Position numbers and translations under genes: made by a program
The notes under the pieces: generated by a model
Databases searched by the model: none
What the model saw: the letters and a program-made list of their open reading frames with translations, nothing else
What the model was told of the DNA's origin: nothing
Origin: RPQJ01 sp963706755
Lineage (GTDB): Bacteria; Pseudomonadota; Gammaproteobacteria; Steroidobacterales; Steroidobacteraceae
Direction: 5' to 3'
Assembly (NCBI GenBank): GCA_963706755.1
Contig: CAVPNH010000003.1
Span: 1 to 64,000 of the forward strand
DNA: 64,000 nt
Part shown: positions 23,616 through 32,919 of the stretch, piece after piece
Layout of the letters: every line of letters begins with the position of its first letter
Position numbering within the stretch: the first letter of the stretch is position 1

Positions 23616-24584
23616 ATGCAACTGGAACGGATCAGGGAGCCGGTCGTCGAGGACCTGCGGGGCATCGACCGCGTGATCGTCGCGCGTCTGGCGAGCGACG
23701 TGGCACTGGTGAACCAGGTGGCCCAGTACATCATCGGGGCCGGCGGCAAGCGCCTGCGCCCCCTCGGCGTGGTGCTCGCGGCGCGGGCCTGCGGGTACGA
23801 GGGCGACCAGCACCAGGTCGCCGCGGCCATCATCGAGTTCATCCACACCGCCACCCTGCTCCACGACGACGTCGTGGACGGCTCCGACCTGCGCCGCGGC
23901 CGCAACACGGCGAACCACGTCTTCGGCAACGAGGCGAGCGTGCTCGTCGGCGACTACCTGTACTCGCGGGCCTTCCAGATGATGGTCGACCTCGGCAACC
24001 TGCGCATCCAGGAGGTCATGGCGAACGCGACCAACACCATCGCCGAGGGCGAGGTGCTGCAGCTCATGAACGCGCACGACCCTGACACGACCGAGGAGCG
24101 GTACCTGGACGTCATCTACCGCAAGACCGCCAAGCTCTTCGAGGCCGGGGCGCAGGTCGCGGCGATCGTGGCCGGCGCGACGCCCGAGGTCGAGGCGGCG
24201 ATGGCGGACTACGGCCGGCACCTCGGGACCGCGTTCCAGCTGGTGGACGACTCCCTGGACTACAGCGCGGACCAGGCGACGCTCGGCAAGAACGTCGGGG
24301 ACGACCTCGCCGAGGGCAAGCCCACGCTGCCGCTCATTTATGCAATGGCCCATTCCTCGCTCGAGGACACGGCCCGGCTGCGGGTGGCCGTGGAGAACGG
24401 CGGCCTCGAGGAACTGGACACCGTCACCCGTGCGATTGAATCATCGGGGGGGCTTGAGTACACTGCTCGGCTCGCGCGGCGCGAGGCGGACCTCGCCATC
24501 GACGCCCTTGGCCGGCTTCCCGAGTCGGCGTACCTGGGCTCGCTGCGCGCACTGGCGGATTTCGCGGTCGGTCGTTCGTACTGA
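23616..24584 (+). CDS. ispB: Polyprenyl diphosphate synthase (octaprenyl type)
   Basis: A 322-aa trans-isoprenyl diphosphate synthase that makes the ubiquinone side chain. The first Asp-rich motif is LLHDDVVDGSDLRRG (about residues 82-96) and the second is QLVDDSLDY (about 208-216); GGKRLRP lies near 45. ATG at 23616 gives the usual N-terminus; a GTG nine bases upstream is a possible alternative. It is divergent from rplU and followed by tRNA-Pro after 23 bases. Chain length cannot be read with certainty. Confidence 0.94.
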   Translation: MQLERIREPVVEDLRGIDRVIVARLASDVALVNQVAQYIIGAGGKRLRPLGVVLAARACGYEGDQHQVAAAIIEFIHTATLLHDDVVDGSDLRRGRNTANHVFGNEASVLVGDYLYSRAFQMMVDLGNLRIQEVMANATNTIAEGEVLQLMNAHDPDTTEERYLDVIYRKTAKLFEAGAQVAAIVAGATPEVEAAMADYGRHLGTAFQLVDDSLDYSADQATLGKNVGDDLAEGKPTLPLIYAMAHSSLEDTARLRVAVENGGLEELDTVTRAIESSGGLEYTARLARREADLAIDALGRLPESAYLGSLRALADFAVGRSY

Positions 24585-24607
24585 CCCGGAGCCCGGCGAC
24601 AAGGCGA

Positions 24608-24684
24608 CGGGATGTAGCTCAGCCTGGTAGAGCACTACGTTCGGGACGTAGGAGTCGAAGGTTCAAATCCTTTCATCCCGACCA
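24608..24684 (+). tRNA. tRNA-Pro (anticodon CGG)
   Basis: A 77-nt cloverleaf with encoded CCA. The acceptor stem pairs CGGGATG with CATCCCG. The D-arm has AGCTCAGCCTGGTAGAGC, the anticodon stem CTACG/CGTAG surrounds the loop TTCGGGA, and the T-arm has GGTTCAAATCC. It reads CCG. It lies just after ispB and ends three bases before the convergent ferredoxin-like gene. Confidence 0.95.
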
Positions 24685-24687
24685 CTC

Positions 24688-25998
24688 CTAGATCTTCAGC
24701 ACCTCCGCGTTACCCGACTGCGCCGCACCTGCCGCCATGGCGGACAGGAACCGTGAGCGCAGCGCGTCCGACATCAGCGCCTTCTTGACCGGGCTGAGCC
24801 TGAGGAAACCACCGACGATGCCGCGCATCGCCTTGTGAGACAGGCGATCGGGCTCGTCGAACAGCTGGTTCTGCAGCGTGCCGCGCTCGAGGCACTGCAG
24901 GATGACGCGCTCGAACGTCGTCTCCGGATGGATCACGTTCCGCTCGCGCTTGCGCATCGCGATGGCATCCGGCTCGCAGACGAGGCTGCAGACACCGCAG
25001 CCGATGCAGGCACTCTCGTCGATCACCGGCATGAACATGCGCTTCTTGCTCGCGCTCTTCGGCTCGGGCGTCAGCGTGATCGCCGAGACGTGACACGCCC
25101 GCGCACATTTCTGGCAGCCGTTGCAGTCTTCCATGACCACGTGCGGAACGAGGGTCGACGAGACGATGGCATTGGGGTAGCCGTGCTTGTTGATGCCTTC
25201 GAGCACGCTGCAGCAGCAGCCGCAGCAATGGCAGACGAACGAAGGCTGGTTCTTCACGTTATCGGCGGAGAAGACCAGCTTCAGGTCCTTCGAGCGCTGC
25301 ACGACGTCCTTCATCTCGTCGCGTGAGATCTCCCGGGCCATGCCGTGCCGCACGAGGTACTGCGCGCCCGCTCCGAAGCTGGTGCAGGTCTCGAGCGGCA
25401 CCTTGCAGACCTGCTCGCCGGCATGGTGCTTCTTGTGCCGGCACGAACACACGCCCAGCGAAAAATAGCTCGCTTCCTCGACGATGTGGTCCAGTCGCTC
25501 GTAGTCGAGGATCTCGACGTGGTCGCCGAGATGCTCCAGGTGCGGCAGCGCCCTCAAGGGCATCACCTGCTGCCCGTCCTTGAGGTTCGCCGCGTAGAAC
25601 TCGCCGCTTTCCATGTAATCGAGGAACAGGCGCGATATCCGGCCGATCTCCGGGTCCGAGTCCTTCATGCGCATCATCGTGAATTCGAAAAAGCCGATGA
25701 CGAACGGTGCCGGCATGTAGCGGTAGGTGTCGCCGAGCTTGATGTCCACGACGAGCCCCTTGTCGCTGAGCCTGGCCAGCGTCGGCTCGATCTCCTTCCG
25801 GTCACGGCCGGCCAGCTTCGCGATGCGGTCGACCGTGGACAGCGTGAACGGCATCCTGACGATGAGTTCCGCGTCCTCTGCGGAGTAGAGTTCCCGCAGG
25901 ATCGCGTGGAATGTCTCGGTCTGCGGCGTCCGCACGGTGAGACTGTCGATCTTTTCTCCGAGCTCCCCGAAGATGTCCTTGCCGACGATGTGACCCAT
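24688..25998 (-). CDS. Iron-sulfur protein with N-terminal helix-turn-helix-like region and two 4Fe-4S ferredoxin motifs
   Basis: A 436-aa cytosolic protein of unassigned function. Residues about 40-90 look like a winged helix (TVDRIAKLAGRDRKEIEPTL, then LSDKGLVVD). A cysteine region follows: FSLGVCSCRHKKHHAG, KVPLETCTSFG, then FVCHCCGCCCSVLEG. Two ferredoxin-type 4Fe-4S motifs come next: CNGCQKCARACHVSAI and CIGCGVCSLVCEPDAI. The C-terminus is an alpha-helical tail. Proteins with this order are annotated only as 4Fe-4S binding proteins. Roles in electron transfer or redox sensing are guesses. The next gene on its strand, after 112 bp, is a saccharopine-dehydrogenase-like reductase. Confidence 0.82.
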   Translation of the reverse strand: MGHIVGKDIFGELGEKIDSLTVRTPQTETFHAILRELYSAEDAELIVRMPFTLSTVDRIAKLAGRDRKEIEPTLARLSDKGLVVDIKLGDTYRYMPAPFVIGFFEFTMMRMKDSDPEIGRISRLFLDYMESGEFYAANLKDGQQVMPLRALPHLEHLGDHVEILDYERLDHIVEEASYFSLGVCSCRHKKHHAGEQVCKVPLETCTSFGAGAQYLVRHGMAREISRDEMKDVVQRSKDLKLVFSADNVKNQPSFVCHCCGCCCSVLEGINKHGYPNAIVSSTLVPHVVMEDCNGCQKCARACHVSAITLTPEPKSASKKRMFMPVIDESACIGCGVCSLVCEPDAIAMRKRERNVIHPETTFERVILQCLERGTLQNQLFDEPDRLSHKAMRGIVGGFLRLSPVKKALMSDALRSRFLSAMAAGAAQSGNAEVLKI

Positions 25999-26110
25999 GG
26001 CGCCCCCCGGTCTGTTGCCTCGTCTGGAGCGGATCTACTGTCACTTCTCAGGGGCCGCCGGAATACGTACAAGTGGCAGTCTCGCTTGCGTAGGATTCGC
26101 TGCGCTCGAG

Positions 26111-27217
26111 TTACCCCTGCGCAAAGGCCGGCGAGCCTCCCACACCCTCCACGACGATCGGCGTCACGTCCGGCAACTGCTCCACGCACCTCGGGCCCAT
26201 CAGCATGGACGGCGTCTTGAATCCCGACGACTCCGGGTGCGAGAGCAGATGCGTCACGGCCATCAGCACGCCGTCCACGCTAAGGCGATAGCCGTTCGGG
26301 CACGAGAACTGCGCCCGTCGCTCCTCTCCACGCCCGTTCCGCGCGATGCCCACGAGGTGCGAGACCTCGTTCTCATACGCCGACTCGGGAGGTCCCTTCT
26401 GCGTGGCCGAGACCACGCGCTGCAGCACTCGAACGACCGCAGGGATCCGCAGCAACGGCCGGAGCGGCCGCATCATGCGCACGCTGCGAGCCATGGCCGC
26501 GCTGGCCGGAATGTAGACCTCGACGTTCGGAATCCCGGTCGAATAATACGCAGCCGCGACGTCCGCCCACGGGATGTTGAAGGCCTCGACCTCGCCCCGT
26601 CCGTCACCGAAATCGAGCCTTCGGCGCCGGGAGAAATACGGGATCTCGACCAGGCGTCCGTTCTCGCGCACCCGCGACATGCCGCGCCCGACGCCTTCGA
26701 GCGCCGTGTTCAAGGTACCCGCGCTCAGGTCGTCGAGGCCGGTGAACCCGAGCACCAGATGCGTCGCGTCGGGCAGCGACTCCTTCAGTGTCGCGGCCAG
26801 GCAATCGGTCGGGATGATGTCGAAGGCCATGCTCGGGCAGAGCGCCACGCCGGCCGCGCGCGCCTCATCGTCCCGGGACGCGAGCGCCTCGAGGACCTCG
26901 ATCTCACCCGTGATGTCCACGTAGTGAGTGCGAGTGGCGACGCAGGCGTTGGCCATCGGCGCGCTCGTGGCCGAGAACGGCCCGGCGCAGTGGGCCACGA
27001 CGTCGACATCGCGAAGCGCCGCCCGTGTCGCCGCTGCATCCGCGAGGTCGAAGATGCAGGACGACAGCCCGAGTTCCGCAGCAATCGCACCGATCGCCGC
27101 GGCATTGCGACCACCGAGCACGGGCGTGAGTCCGCGCGATCGTGCAGCGCGCGCGATGCGGCTGCCGGTGTAGCCGTTCGCCCCGTAGATCAGCCAGCGT
27201 CCGTTGGTGTTCGCCAT
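26111..27217 (-). CDS. Saccharopine-dehydrogenase-like NAD(P)-binding reductase
   Basis: A 368-aa member of the saccharopine dehydrogenase/trans-acting enoyl reductase superfamily. The N-terminal Rossmann motif is LIYGANGYTGSRIARAA (about residues 9-25), followed by LGGRN, VAHCAGPFS and THYVDITGEIEVLEA, all family landmarks. SMAFDIIPTDCLA is also typical. In other bacteria relatives act in lipid or polyketide metabolism; the substrate here is unknown. It lies upstream of the ferredoxin-like gene on the same strand and is divergent from folD. Confidence 0.85.
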   Translation of the reverse strand: MANTNGRWLIYGANGYTGSRIARAARSRGLTPVLGGRNAAAIGAIAAELGLSSCIFDLADAAATRAALRDVDVVAHCAGPFSATSAPMANACVATRTHYVDITGEIEVLEALASRDDEARAAGVALCPSMAFDIIPTDCLAATLKESLPDATHLVLGFTGLDDLSAGTLNTALEGVGRGMSRVRENGRLVEIPYFSRRRRLDFGDGRGEVEAFNIPWADVAAAYYSTGIPNVEVYIPASAAMARSVRMMRPLRPLLRIPAVVRVLQRVVSATQKGPPESAYENEVSHLVGIARNGRGEERRAQFSCPNGYRLSVDGVLMAVTHLLSHPESSGFKTPSMLMGPRCVEQLPDVTPIVVEGVGGSPAFAQG

Positions 27218-27329
27218 CCTGGAATGCCCTCCGCCGATTCACCCTGCAGCCACACCCAGGCTCGCGCGGGCAACAAATCCTGCCGCGATGCGGTTAAGCT
27301 AAAGTGCACGCGAGCCCGAACGAGAATAC

Positions 27330-28247
27330 ATGAACGAAGCGCGCACCGGATCGGCACGGATCATCGACGGCAAGGCCAGCGCCGCACGGCTGCGCGCCGA
27401 CGTTGCGCGCCGGACCGCGCTGCTCGCCACGCGCCACGGTGTGACGCCCGGACTCGCGGTCGTGCTGGTCGGGAGCGATCCCGCGAGCGAAGTCTACGTG
27501 CGCAACAAGGGCCGCCAGACGCTCGAGGCCGGCATGCGCTCGATCGAGCGGCGGCTGCCGGCGACGACGTCCGAGGGTGACCTGCTCGAACTCATCGCGA
27601 GCCTGAACGCGGACCCGGCAGTGCACGGAATTCTGGTGCAGCTGCCGCTGCCGCCCCAGATCCGCGAGACTGCCGTGATCGACGCGATCTCGCCGGCGAA
27701 GGACGTCGACGGCTTCCACGTCGTCAACACGGGCCTGCTGGCCGCCCGCGGCGCCGGGATCGTCCCCTGCACTCCGCTCGGCTGCATGATGCTGCTGCAG
27801 GAATACGTCGGCGACCTCGCCGGCTTGCACGCGGTGGTCGTCGGCCGCTCGAACATCGTCGGCAAGCCGATGGCGCAATTGCTGCTCCGCGCGAACTGCA
27901 CGGTGACGATCGCGCACTCCCGCACGCGCGACCTGGCGGGGGTCTGCCGCAGTGCGGACATCCTCATCGCCGCGGTCGGCCGGCCGCGCATGGTGCAAGG
28001 CTCGTGGATCAGGCCGGGCGCCGCCGTGATCGACGTCGGCATCAACCGGATCGACGTCGCGACCCCCGAAGGTCCGAAGCAGCGACTGGTTGGCGACGTC
28101 GATTTCGAGACAGCCGTGCAGGTGGCGGGCGCCATCACGCCGGTGCCGGGCGGCGTCGGGCCGATGACGATTGCATGCCTGCTCAGCAACACGCTTGCGG
28201 CGGCCTGCGCCCAGCGCGGCATCGATCAAGGGTCGCTGGAAAGTTAG
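27330..28247 (+). CDS. folD: Methylenetetrahydrofolate dehydrogenase / methenyl-THF cyclohydrolase
   Basis: A 305-aa bifunctional cytosolic enzyme interconverting methylene-, methenyl- and formyl-tetrahydrofolate with NADP. The catalytic YxxxK is in SEVYVRNKGR (about residue 53), with ILVQLPLPPQI, AKDVDGFHVVN, VVGRSNIVGKPMAQ and PVPGGVGPMTIA all intact. It begins the rightward C1/formate operon, 49 bp before fhs. In this context it links formyl-THF made by Fhs to the methylene-THF pool. Confidence 0.97.
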   Translation: MNEARTGSARIIDGKASAARLRADVARRTALLATRHGVTPGLAVVLVGSDPASEVYVRNKGRQTLEAGMRSIERRLPATTSEGDLLELIASLNADPAVHGILVQLPLPPQIRETAVIDAISPAKDVDGFHVVNTGLLAARGAGIVPCTPLGCMMLLQEYVGDLAGLHAVVVGRSNIVGKPMAQLLLRANCTVTIAHSRTRDLAGVCRSADILIAAVGRPRMVQGSWIRPGAAVIDVGINRIDVATPEGPKQRLVGDVDFETAVQVAGAITPVPGGVGPMTIACLLSNTLAAACAQRGIDQGSLES

Positions 28248-28296
28248 CACGCGCGGCACGCCAACAACGCCGCACCCACTGCAGACACGGAAGCTC

Positions 28297-29928
28297 ATGA
28301 AACCCATTACCGACGTCGCCGCCTCGCTGGGCATCCATCCGGACGATATCGAGCCCTATGGCCGCTACAAGGCCAAGCTGGCCCTGACGGCATTCAGGGA
28401 CCGCCCCCGGCGCGGCAAGCTCGTGCTCGTCTCCGCGATCACGCCCACCCCTGCCGGAGAAGGCAAGACCACGACGACGATCGGCCTGGTGCAGGGGCTC
28501 GCGAAGATCGGCGTGCGGAGCGCGGCGGCGCTCCGCGAGCCTAGCCTTGGCCCGGTGTTTGGCATGAAAGGCGGTGGCGCCGGCGGCGGCGCCTCTGAAG
28601 TGCTGCCGATGATGGACATCAACATGCACTTCAATGGCGACTTTCACGCCATCACCAGTGCGCACAACCTGCTCGCCGCCATGGTGGACAACTGCCTGCA
28701 CAACGGCAGCAACACCGCCGGCCTCGACCCGCGCCGCGTGACCTGGAAGCGCGTAATGGACATGAACGACCGCGCGCTCCGCGACATCGTGATCGGCCTC
28801 GGCGGCCGCACCGAGGGCATCCCGCGCGAGACCGGGTTCGACATCACCGCGGCGAGCGAAGTAATGGCAGTGCTCTGCCTTGCGGACGGCATCCCGGACC
28901 TCAAGGCGCGGCTCGGCCGGATCGTGGTCGGCTACACGGCCAGCGGCCAGCCGGTCACCGCGCGCGAGATCAAGGCCGTGGGCGCCATGGCGGCGCTGCT
29001 TGCCGAAGCGGTCAAGCCGAACATCGTACAGACCACGGAAGGCGTACCGGCCTTCGTGCATGGCGGACCCTTCGCGAACATCGCGCACGGCACCAACAGC
29101 ATCGCCGCCACAAAGGCCGCGCTCTCCTACGCCGACCTCGTCGTGACCGAGGCCGGGTTCGCGTTCGAACTCGGCGCGGAGAAATTCTTCGACATCAACT
29201 GCCGCTACGGCGGCTTCGCCCCGGTGTGCACGGTGCTGGTAGCGACCGTGCGTGCGCTCAAGATGCACGGCGGCAAGCCGCTGGCCGAGGTTGGACAGCC
29301 GGACGTTCCTGCCATGCTGCGGGGTCTCGCCAACCTCGAGAAGCACGTCGAGAACATCCGCAAGTTCGGCCAGCCCTGCGTCGTCGCAATCAACCAGTTC
29401 CAGGCCGACTCCGCCGAGGAGGTCCGGGTCCTGGAGGAACACTGCAAGTCGCTCGGCATCGAGGCGGTGGCGGCACGTCCGTTCACCGAGGGCGGCCGGG
29501 GCTGCACCGAGCTCGCAGCAGTGGTGCGTGACCTTGCAGCACGCAGCGAGCCTCAGTTCACCCCTCTCTACGACTGGAATGCGCCGATCGAGCAGAAGAT
29601 CGCGATCGTGGCCCGGGAGATGTACGGCGCCGAGGCAGTGGACTACACGACACGGGGCAGGCGCGACCTCGAACACCTGGAAAAGGCCGGGTTCGGCGGT
29701 CTGCCCGTCTGCATCGCGAAGACGCAGCAGTCACTCTCGGACAACCCGACGCTGCTCGGCCGCCCGAAGGACTTCCTCGTGACCGTGCGGGAAATTCAGC
29801 TCGCCGCGGGCGCCGGTTTCGTGGTCCCGATCACGGGCGAGATCATGCGCATGCCGGGCCTGCCGAAGGAGCCGATGGCCAACCGGTTCGACTTGACTGA
29901 CGACGGCGAGATCGTCTTTCAAAGGTAG
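28297..29928 (+). CDS. fhs: Formate-tetrahydrofolate ligase
   Basis: A 543-aa ATP-dependent enzyme that joins formate to tetrahydrofolate to give 10-formyl-THF. The P-loop is TPTPAGEGKTTTTIGL (about residues 51-66), with GPVFGMKGGGAGGG, GDFHAITSAHNLLAA and TTEGVPAFVHGGPF. Length is slightly under the usual 555. ATG at 28297 matches the family N-terminus KPITDVAASLGIHPDDIEPYG. Sitting between folD and the formate dehydrogenase genes, it suggests that formate is used or made as a C1 unit as well as a reductant. Confidence 0.97.
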   Translation: MKPITDVAASLGIHPDDIEPYGRYKAKLALTAFRDRPRRGKLVLVSAITPTPAGEGKTTTTIGLVQGLAKIGVRSAAALREPSLGPVFGMKGGGAGGGASEVLPMMDINMHFNGDFHAITSAHNLLAAMVDNCLHNGSNTAGLDPRRVTWKRVMDMNDRALRDIVIGLGGRTEGIPRETGFDITAASEVMAVLCLADGIPDLKARLGRIVVGYTASGQPVTAREIKAVGAMAALLAEAVKPNIVQTTEGVPAFVHGGPFANIAHGTNSIAATKAALSYADLVVTEAGFAFELGAEKFFDINCRYGGFAPVCTVLVATVRALKMHGGKPLAEVGQPDVPAMLRGLANLEKHVENIRKFGQPCVVAINQFQADSAEEVRVLEEHCKSLGIEAVAARPFTEGGRGCTELAAVVRDLAARSEPQFTPLYDWNAPIEQKIAIVAREMYGAEAVDYTTRGRRDLEHLEKAGFGGLPVCIAKTQQSLSDNPTLLGRPKDFLVTVREIQLAAGAGFVVPITGEIMRMPGLPKEPMANRFDLTDDGEIVFQR

Positions 29929-30016
29929 CGGACCGGCCGCAAGTGGCGAACGATCGGCGACCCTGGGGCGCAAAGTGGTAGCCTGCGCGGAGGCGGCTTC
30001 AGGGGGTCGTCGGAAC

Positions 30017-30871
30017 ATGTCCCGGCAGCTGGTCACGAGAGCCAATCTCGACGTCGGACCGACGCAGCACGTCCGCGTGCGGACCGTGCGCGGCGCCAGC
30101 GTCGAGTCGCGCGAAGACCTCGTGGCAGTCGAGGCGCCGCTCGAGATCCGCGTCGCACTCCTCGGCGACGAAAGTCCCGGACAGGCCGTCTCGGTCACCA
30201 TGCGCACGCCGGGCCAGGACGTGGAACTGGCACTGGGGTTCCTGCATGGCGAGGGCGTCATCCGCGCCCGCGGCGACGTGGCATCGGCGCGCGAGTGTGG
30301 CTCGGAGGGCAACGTCGTCTGCGTCGAGCTGTCGCCTGGCATTTCCCTCGATGCCGCGCGCCTGCAGCGCAACTTCTACGCGACCTCGAGCTGCGGGGTC
30401 TGCGGCAAGGCCTCGCTCCAGGCACTCGAGGGCATGCTCGATTCAGGGCCGGTCGACCTCGCCCTGCGCGTCCGCGCCGAACTGCTGAGCTCGCTCCCCG
30501 GCATCGCGCGCGCCGCCCAGCCGGTCTTTCGCGACACCGGCGGCCTGCACGCGGCGACCTTGTTCGACGCGGACGGCAATCTGGTCGCCGCCTGCGAGGA
30601 CGTCGGCCGGCACAACGCGCTCGACAAGCTCGTGGGCTCGATGCTGCTCGATGACGCGCTCCCGCTTTCGTCAAGCGTGCTGCTGCTCAGCGGTCGCGCG
30701 AGCTTCGAACTGCTGCAGAAGGCGGCAGTCGCCGGCATTCCCGTGGTCGCGTCCATCGGCGCCCCCTCGAGCCTCGCCATCGACGTCGCCGAGCGCACGG
30801 GCATCCTGCTCGCGGGCTTCCTGCGCGGCGATTCGTTCAACGTGTATGCGCACGGGGAGCGGCTGCTGTGA
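30017..30871 (+). CDS. fdhD: Formate dehydrogenase accessory sulfurtransferase FdhD
   Basis: A 284-aa protein that sulfurates the molybdenum/tungsten bis-MGD cofactor needed by formate dehydrogenase. The essential cysteines are in SSCGVCGKASL (Cys126 and Cys129); ALGFLHGEG, TGGLHAA and DVGRHNALDKLVG are further family blocks. ATG at 30017 is chosen; an upstream in-frame GTG would add 14 residues unlike the family. Its TGA overlaps the GTG of fdsG. In other bacteria the equivalent gene (fdsC) usually lies after fdsA; here it precedes the structural genes. Confidence 0.95.
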   Translation: MSRQLVTRANLDVGPTQHVRVRTVRGASVESREDLVAVEAPLEIRVALLGDESPGQAVSVTMRTPGQDVELALGFLHGEGVIRARGDVASARECGSEGNVVCVELSPGISLDAARLQRNFYATSSCGVCGKASLQALEGMLDSGPVDLALRVRAELLSSLPGIARAAQPVFRDTGGLHAATLFDADGNLVAACEDVGRHNALDKLVGSMLLDDALPLSSSVLLLSGRASFELLQKAAVAGIPVVASIGAPSSLAIDVAERTGILLAGFLRGDSFNVYAHGERLL

Positions 30872-31371
30872 CGACCGAGTCCACGGCAGGCCGGATCGAT
30901 TCGGCTACGCGCGACCAGATCGTCACGATCGTCGCCCGCCATGCGCAGCAGCGCGCGCCCCTGATCGAGATCCTGCACGACGTGCAGAGCACGCTGGGAT
31001 TCGTGCCCGACGGCGCCGTCCCGCTGATCGCCGGTGAACTGAATCTCTCGCGCGCCGACGTGCACGGCGTGCTCACCTTCTATCACCATTTCCGCAACAA
31101 GCCCCCGGGTCGTCGCGTGGTAAAGCTTTGCCGCGCGGAGGCCTGCCAGGCCATGAACAGCCGCGCGCTCGAGGCGCATTTGCGTCAGCGGCTGGGCATC
31201 GGCTTCGGCGAGACCACAGCCGACGGCGAGATCACGCTCGAGGCGGTGGATTGCCTCGGGCTCTGTGCCTGTTCGCCGGCCGCGATGGTCGACGAGGAAG
31301 TGCACGGACGCATGACGCCGGAGCGGCTCGATGAACTCCTGCGTGCGGCCGGCACGAAGGTGACGCCATGA
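30868..31371 (+). CDS. fdsG: NAD-dependent formate dehydrogenase gamma subunit (NuoE-like)
   Basis: A 167-aa thioredoxin-fold [2Fe-2S] subunit homologous to NuoE. The cluster cysteines are Cys88 and Cys93 (LCRAEACQ) and Cys129 and Cys133 (VDCLGLCACSPA). It passes electrons to the NAD-reducing beta subunit. The start is GTG overlapping the fdhD stop (GTGA), and the end overlaps the fdsB start as ATGA, so fdhD, fdsG and fdsB are coupled. Confidence 0.94.
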   Translation: MTTESTAGRIDSATRDQIVTIVARHAQQRAPLIEILHDVQSTLGFVPDGAVPLIAGELNLSRADVHGVLTFYHHFRNKPPGRRVVKLCRAEACQAMNSRALEAHLRQRLGIGFGETTADGEITLEAVDCLGLCACSPAAMVDEEVHGRMTPERLDELLRAAGTKVTP

Positions 31372-32918
31372 CGGTCACCGTGTGGGTCCCGCGGGATGCC
31401 GGCGCGCTCGCGCTTGGCGCCGAGGCGAACCGCCCGCAGGCTGGTTGCAGCTGCACGCGCCGCCGGAACTGATATTCGCCTGCGTCGCAACGGCTCGCGT
31501 GGCATGTACTGGCTCGAACCGCTGGTCGAAATCGAGTGCGGCGCGGGTCGCATCGGCTACGGCCCGGTGAACGAACACGACGTCGACGGCCTCGTGGCAG
31601 CCGGCATGCTGCGCGGCGAGCCTCACGCACTCTGCATCGGCCCGGTGGACGGGCACCCATGGCTCGCCTCGCAGCAGCGCCTGACGTTTGCGCGCGTGGG
31701 CCGGACGGAACCTCTCGACCTCGGCGAGTACGTCGCGAACGGCGGCTATCGCGGCCTCGCGCCGGGCGCTCGAGATCGGCCCGGCCGCGACCGTCACGAC
31801 GGTCGTGGATTCCGGGCTGCGCGGCCGGGGCGGCGCCGCGTTCCCGGCTGGCGTGAAGTGGCAGACGGTTCTCGACCAGCGCGGCGCCGAGAAATACGTC
31901 GCCTGCAATGCCGACGAGGGAGACTCGGGCACCTACTCCGACCGCATGCTCATGGAAGGCGACCCCTACTCGCTCATCGAGGGCATGACCATCGCCGGTG
32001 TCGCGGTCGGCGCGACGCAGGGCTACATCTACCTGCGCGTCGAGTACCCGCACGCCCGCGAGACCCTGCACGCAGCGATCGCTGCGCGCCCGGGCCGCGG
32101 GCTACCTCGGTCGCGACCTGATGGGCAGCGGCCTCGAGTTCGACGTCGAACTCCGGATCGGCGCCGGCGCCTACATCTGCGGCGAGGAGACCTCGATGCT
32201 CGAGAGCCTCGAGGGCAGGCGCGGCGAGGTACGCGTGCGTCCGCCGCTGCCCGCGCACAAGGGACTGTTCGGCGCGCCGACCGTCGTCAACAACGTGATC
32301 ACGCTCGCGACCGTGCCGTTCATCCTCGCGGAAGGCGCGACCGCCTACCGTGACCATGGCCAGGCGAACTCGCGCGGCACGCTGCCATTGCAGCTCGCCG
32401 GGAACGTGCTGCACGCGGGACTGGTCGAGCGCGCCTTCGGGCTCACGCTGCGCGAACTCCTCTACGACTACGGCGGCGGCTCGGCAAGCGGCCGGCCGAT
32501 CCGCGCCGTGCAGGTCGGCGGACCGCTGGGCGCGTACCTGCCCGCGTCGCAGTTCGACACGCCGCTCGAGTACGAGGCATTCGCCGCGATCGGCGCGATG
32601 CTCGGCCATGGCGGCGTCGTGGCCTTCGACGACACGGTCGACATGCTGGCGATGGCGCGCCATGCGCTCGTGTTCTGCGCGCAGGAGTCCTGCGGCAAAT
32701 GCGTGCCCTGCCGGATGGGCTCGGTGCGCGGCGCCGAGGCGCTGGATCGCGTCGCCCGGGGCGTGGACCGCGATGGCAACCTCGCGCTGGTCGAGGAAAT
32801 CTGCGACACCATGACGCACGCCTCGCTGTGCGGGCTCGGCGGCATGGCGCCGGCCCCGGTGCTGAGCGCCATGAAGCACTTCGGGGAGGACTTCCAGCGA
32901 CCGGGTCCTGGGAGGTGA
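31368..32918 (+). pseudogene. fdsB: NAD-dependent formate dehydrogenase beta subunit (NuoF-like), reading frame broken three times
   Basis: Encodes the FMN- and NAD-binding subunit of soluble formate dehydrogenase, but no single frame covers it. The opening MTVTVWVPRDAGALALGAEA is in one frame. RLRRNGSRGMYWLEPLVEIE continues in the next frame from about 31430. DSGLRGRGGAAFPAGVKW and CNADEGDSGTYSDR need a second shift near 31762. YLGRDLMGSGLEFDVELRIG to the end needs a third near 32090. Each shift is explained by one extra base in a C/G run. The C-terminal 4Fe-4S motif ESCGKCVPCRMGS is intact, and there are no other stops. Neighbouring fds genes are whole, so sequence error is as likely as a true pseudogene. 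Confidence 0.85.
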
Positions 32919-32919
32919 T

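Noticed and set aside
31368..32918. Programmed ribosomal frameshifting in fdsB
   Set aside because: Three shifts at sites without slippery heptamers or a shared stimulator, in a family never known to use recoding; sequence indels are simpler.
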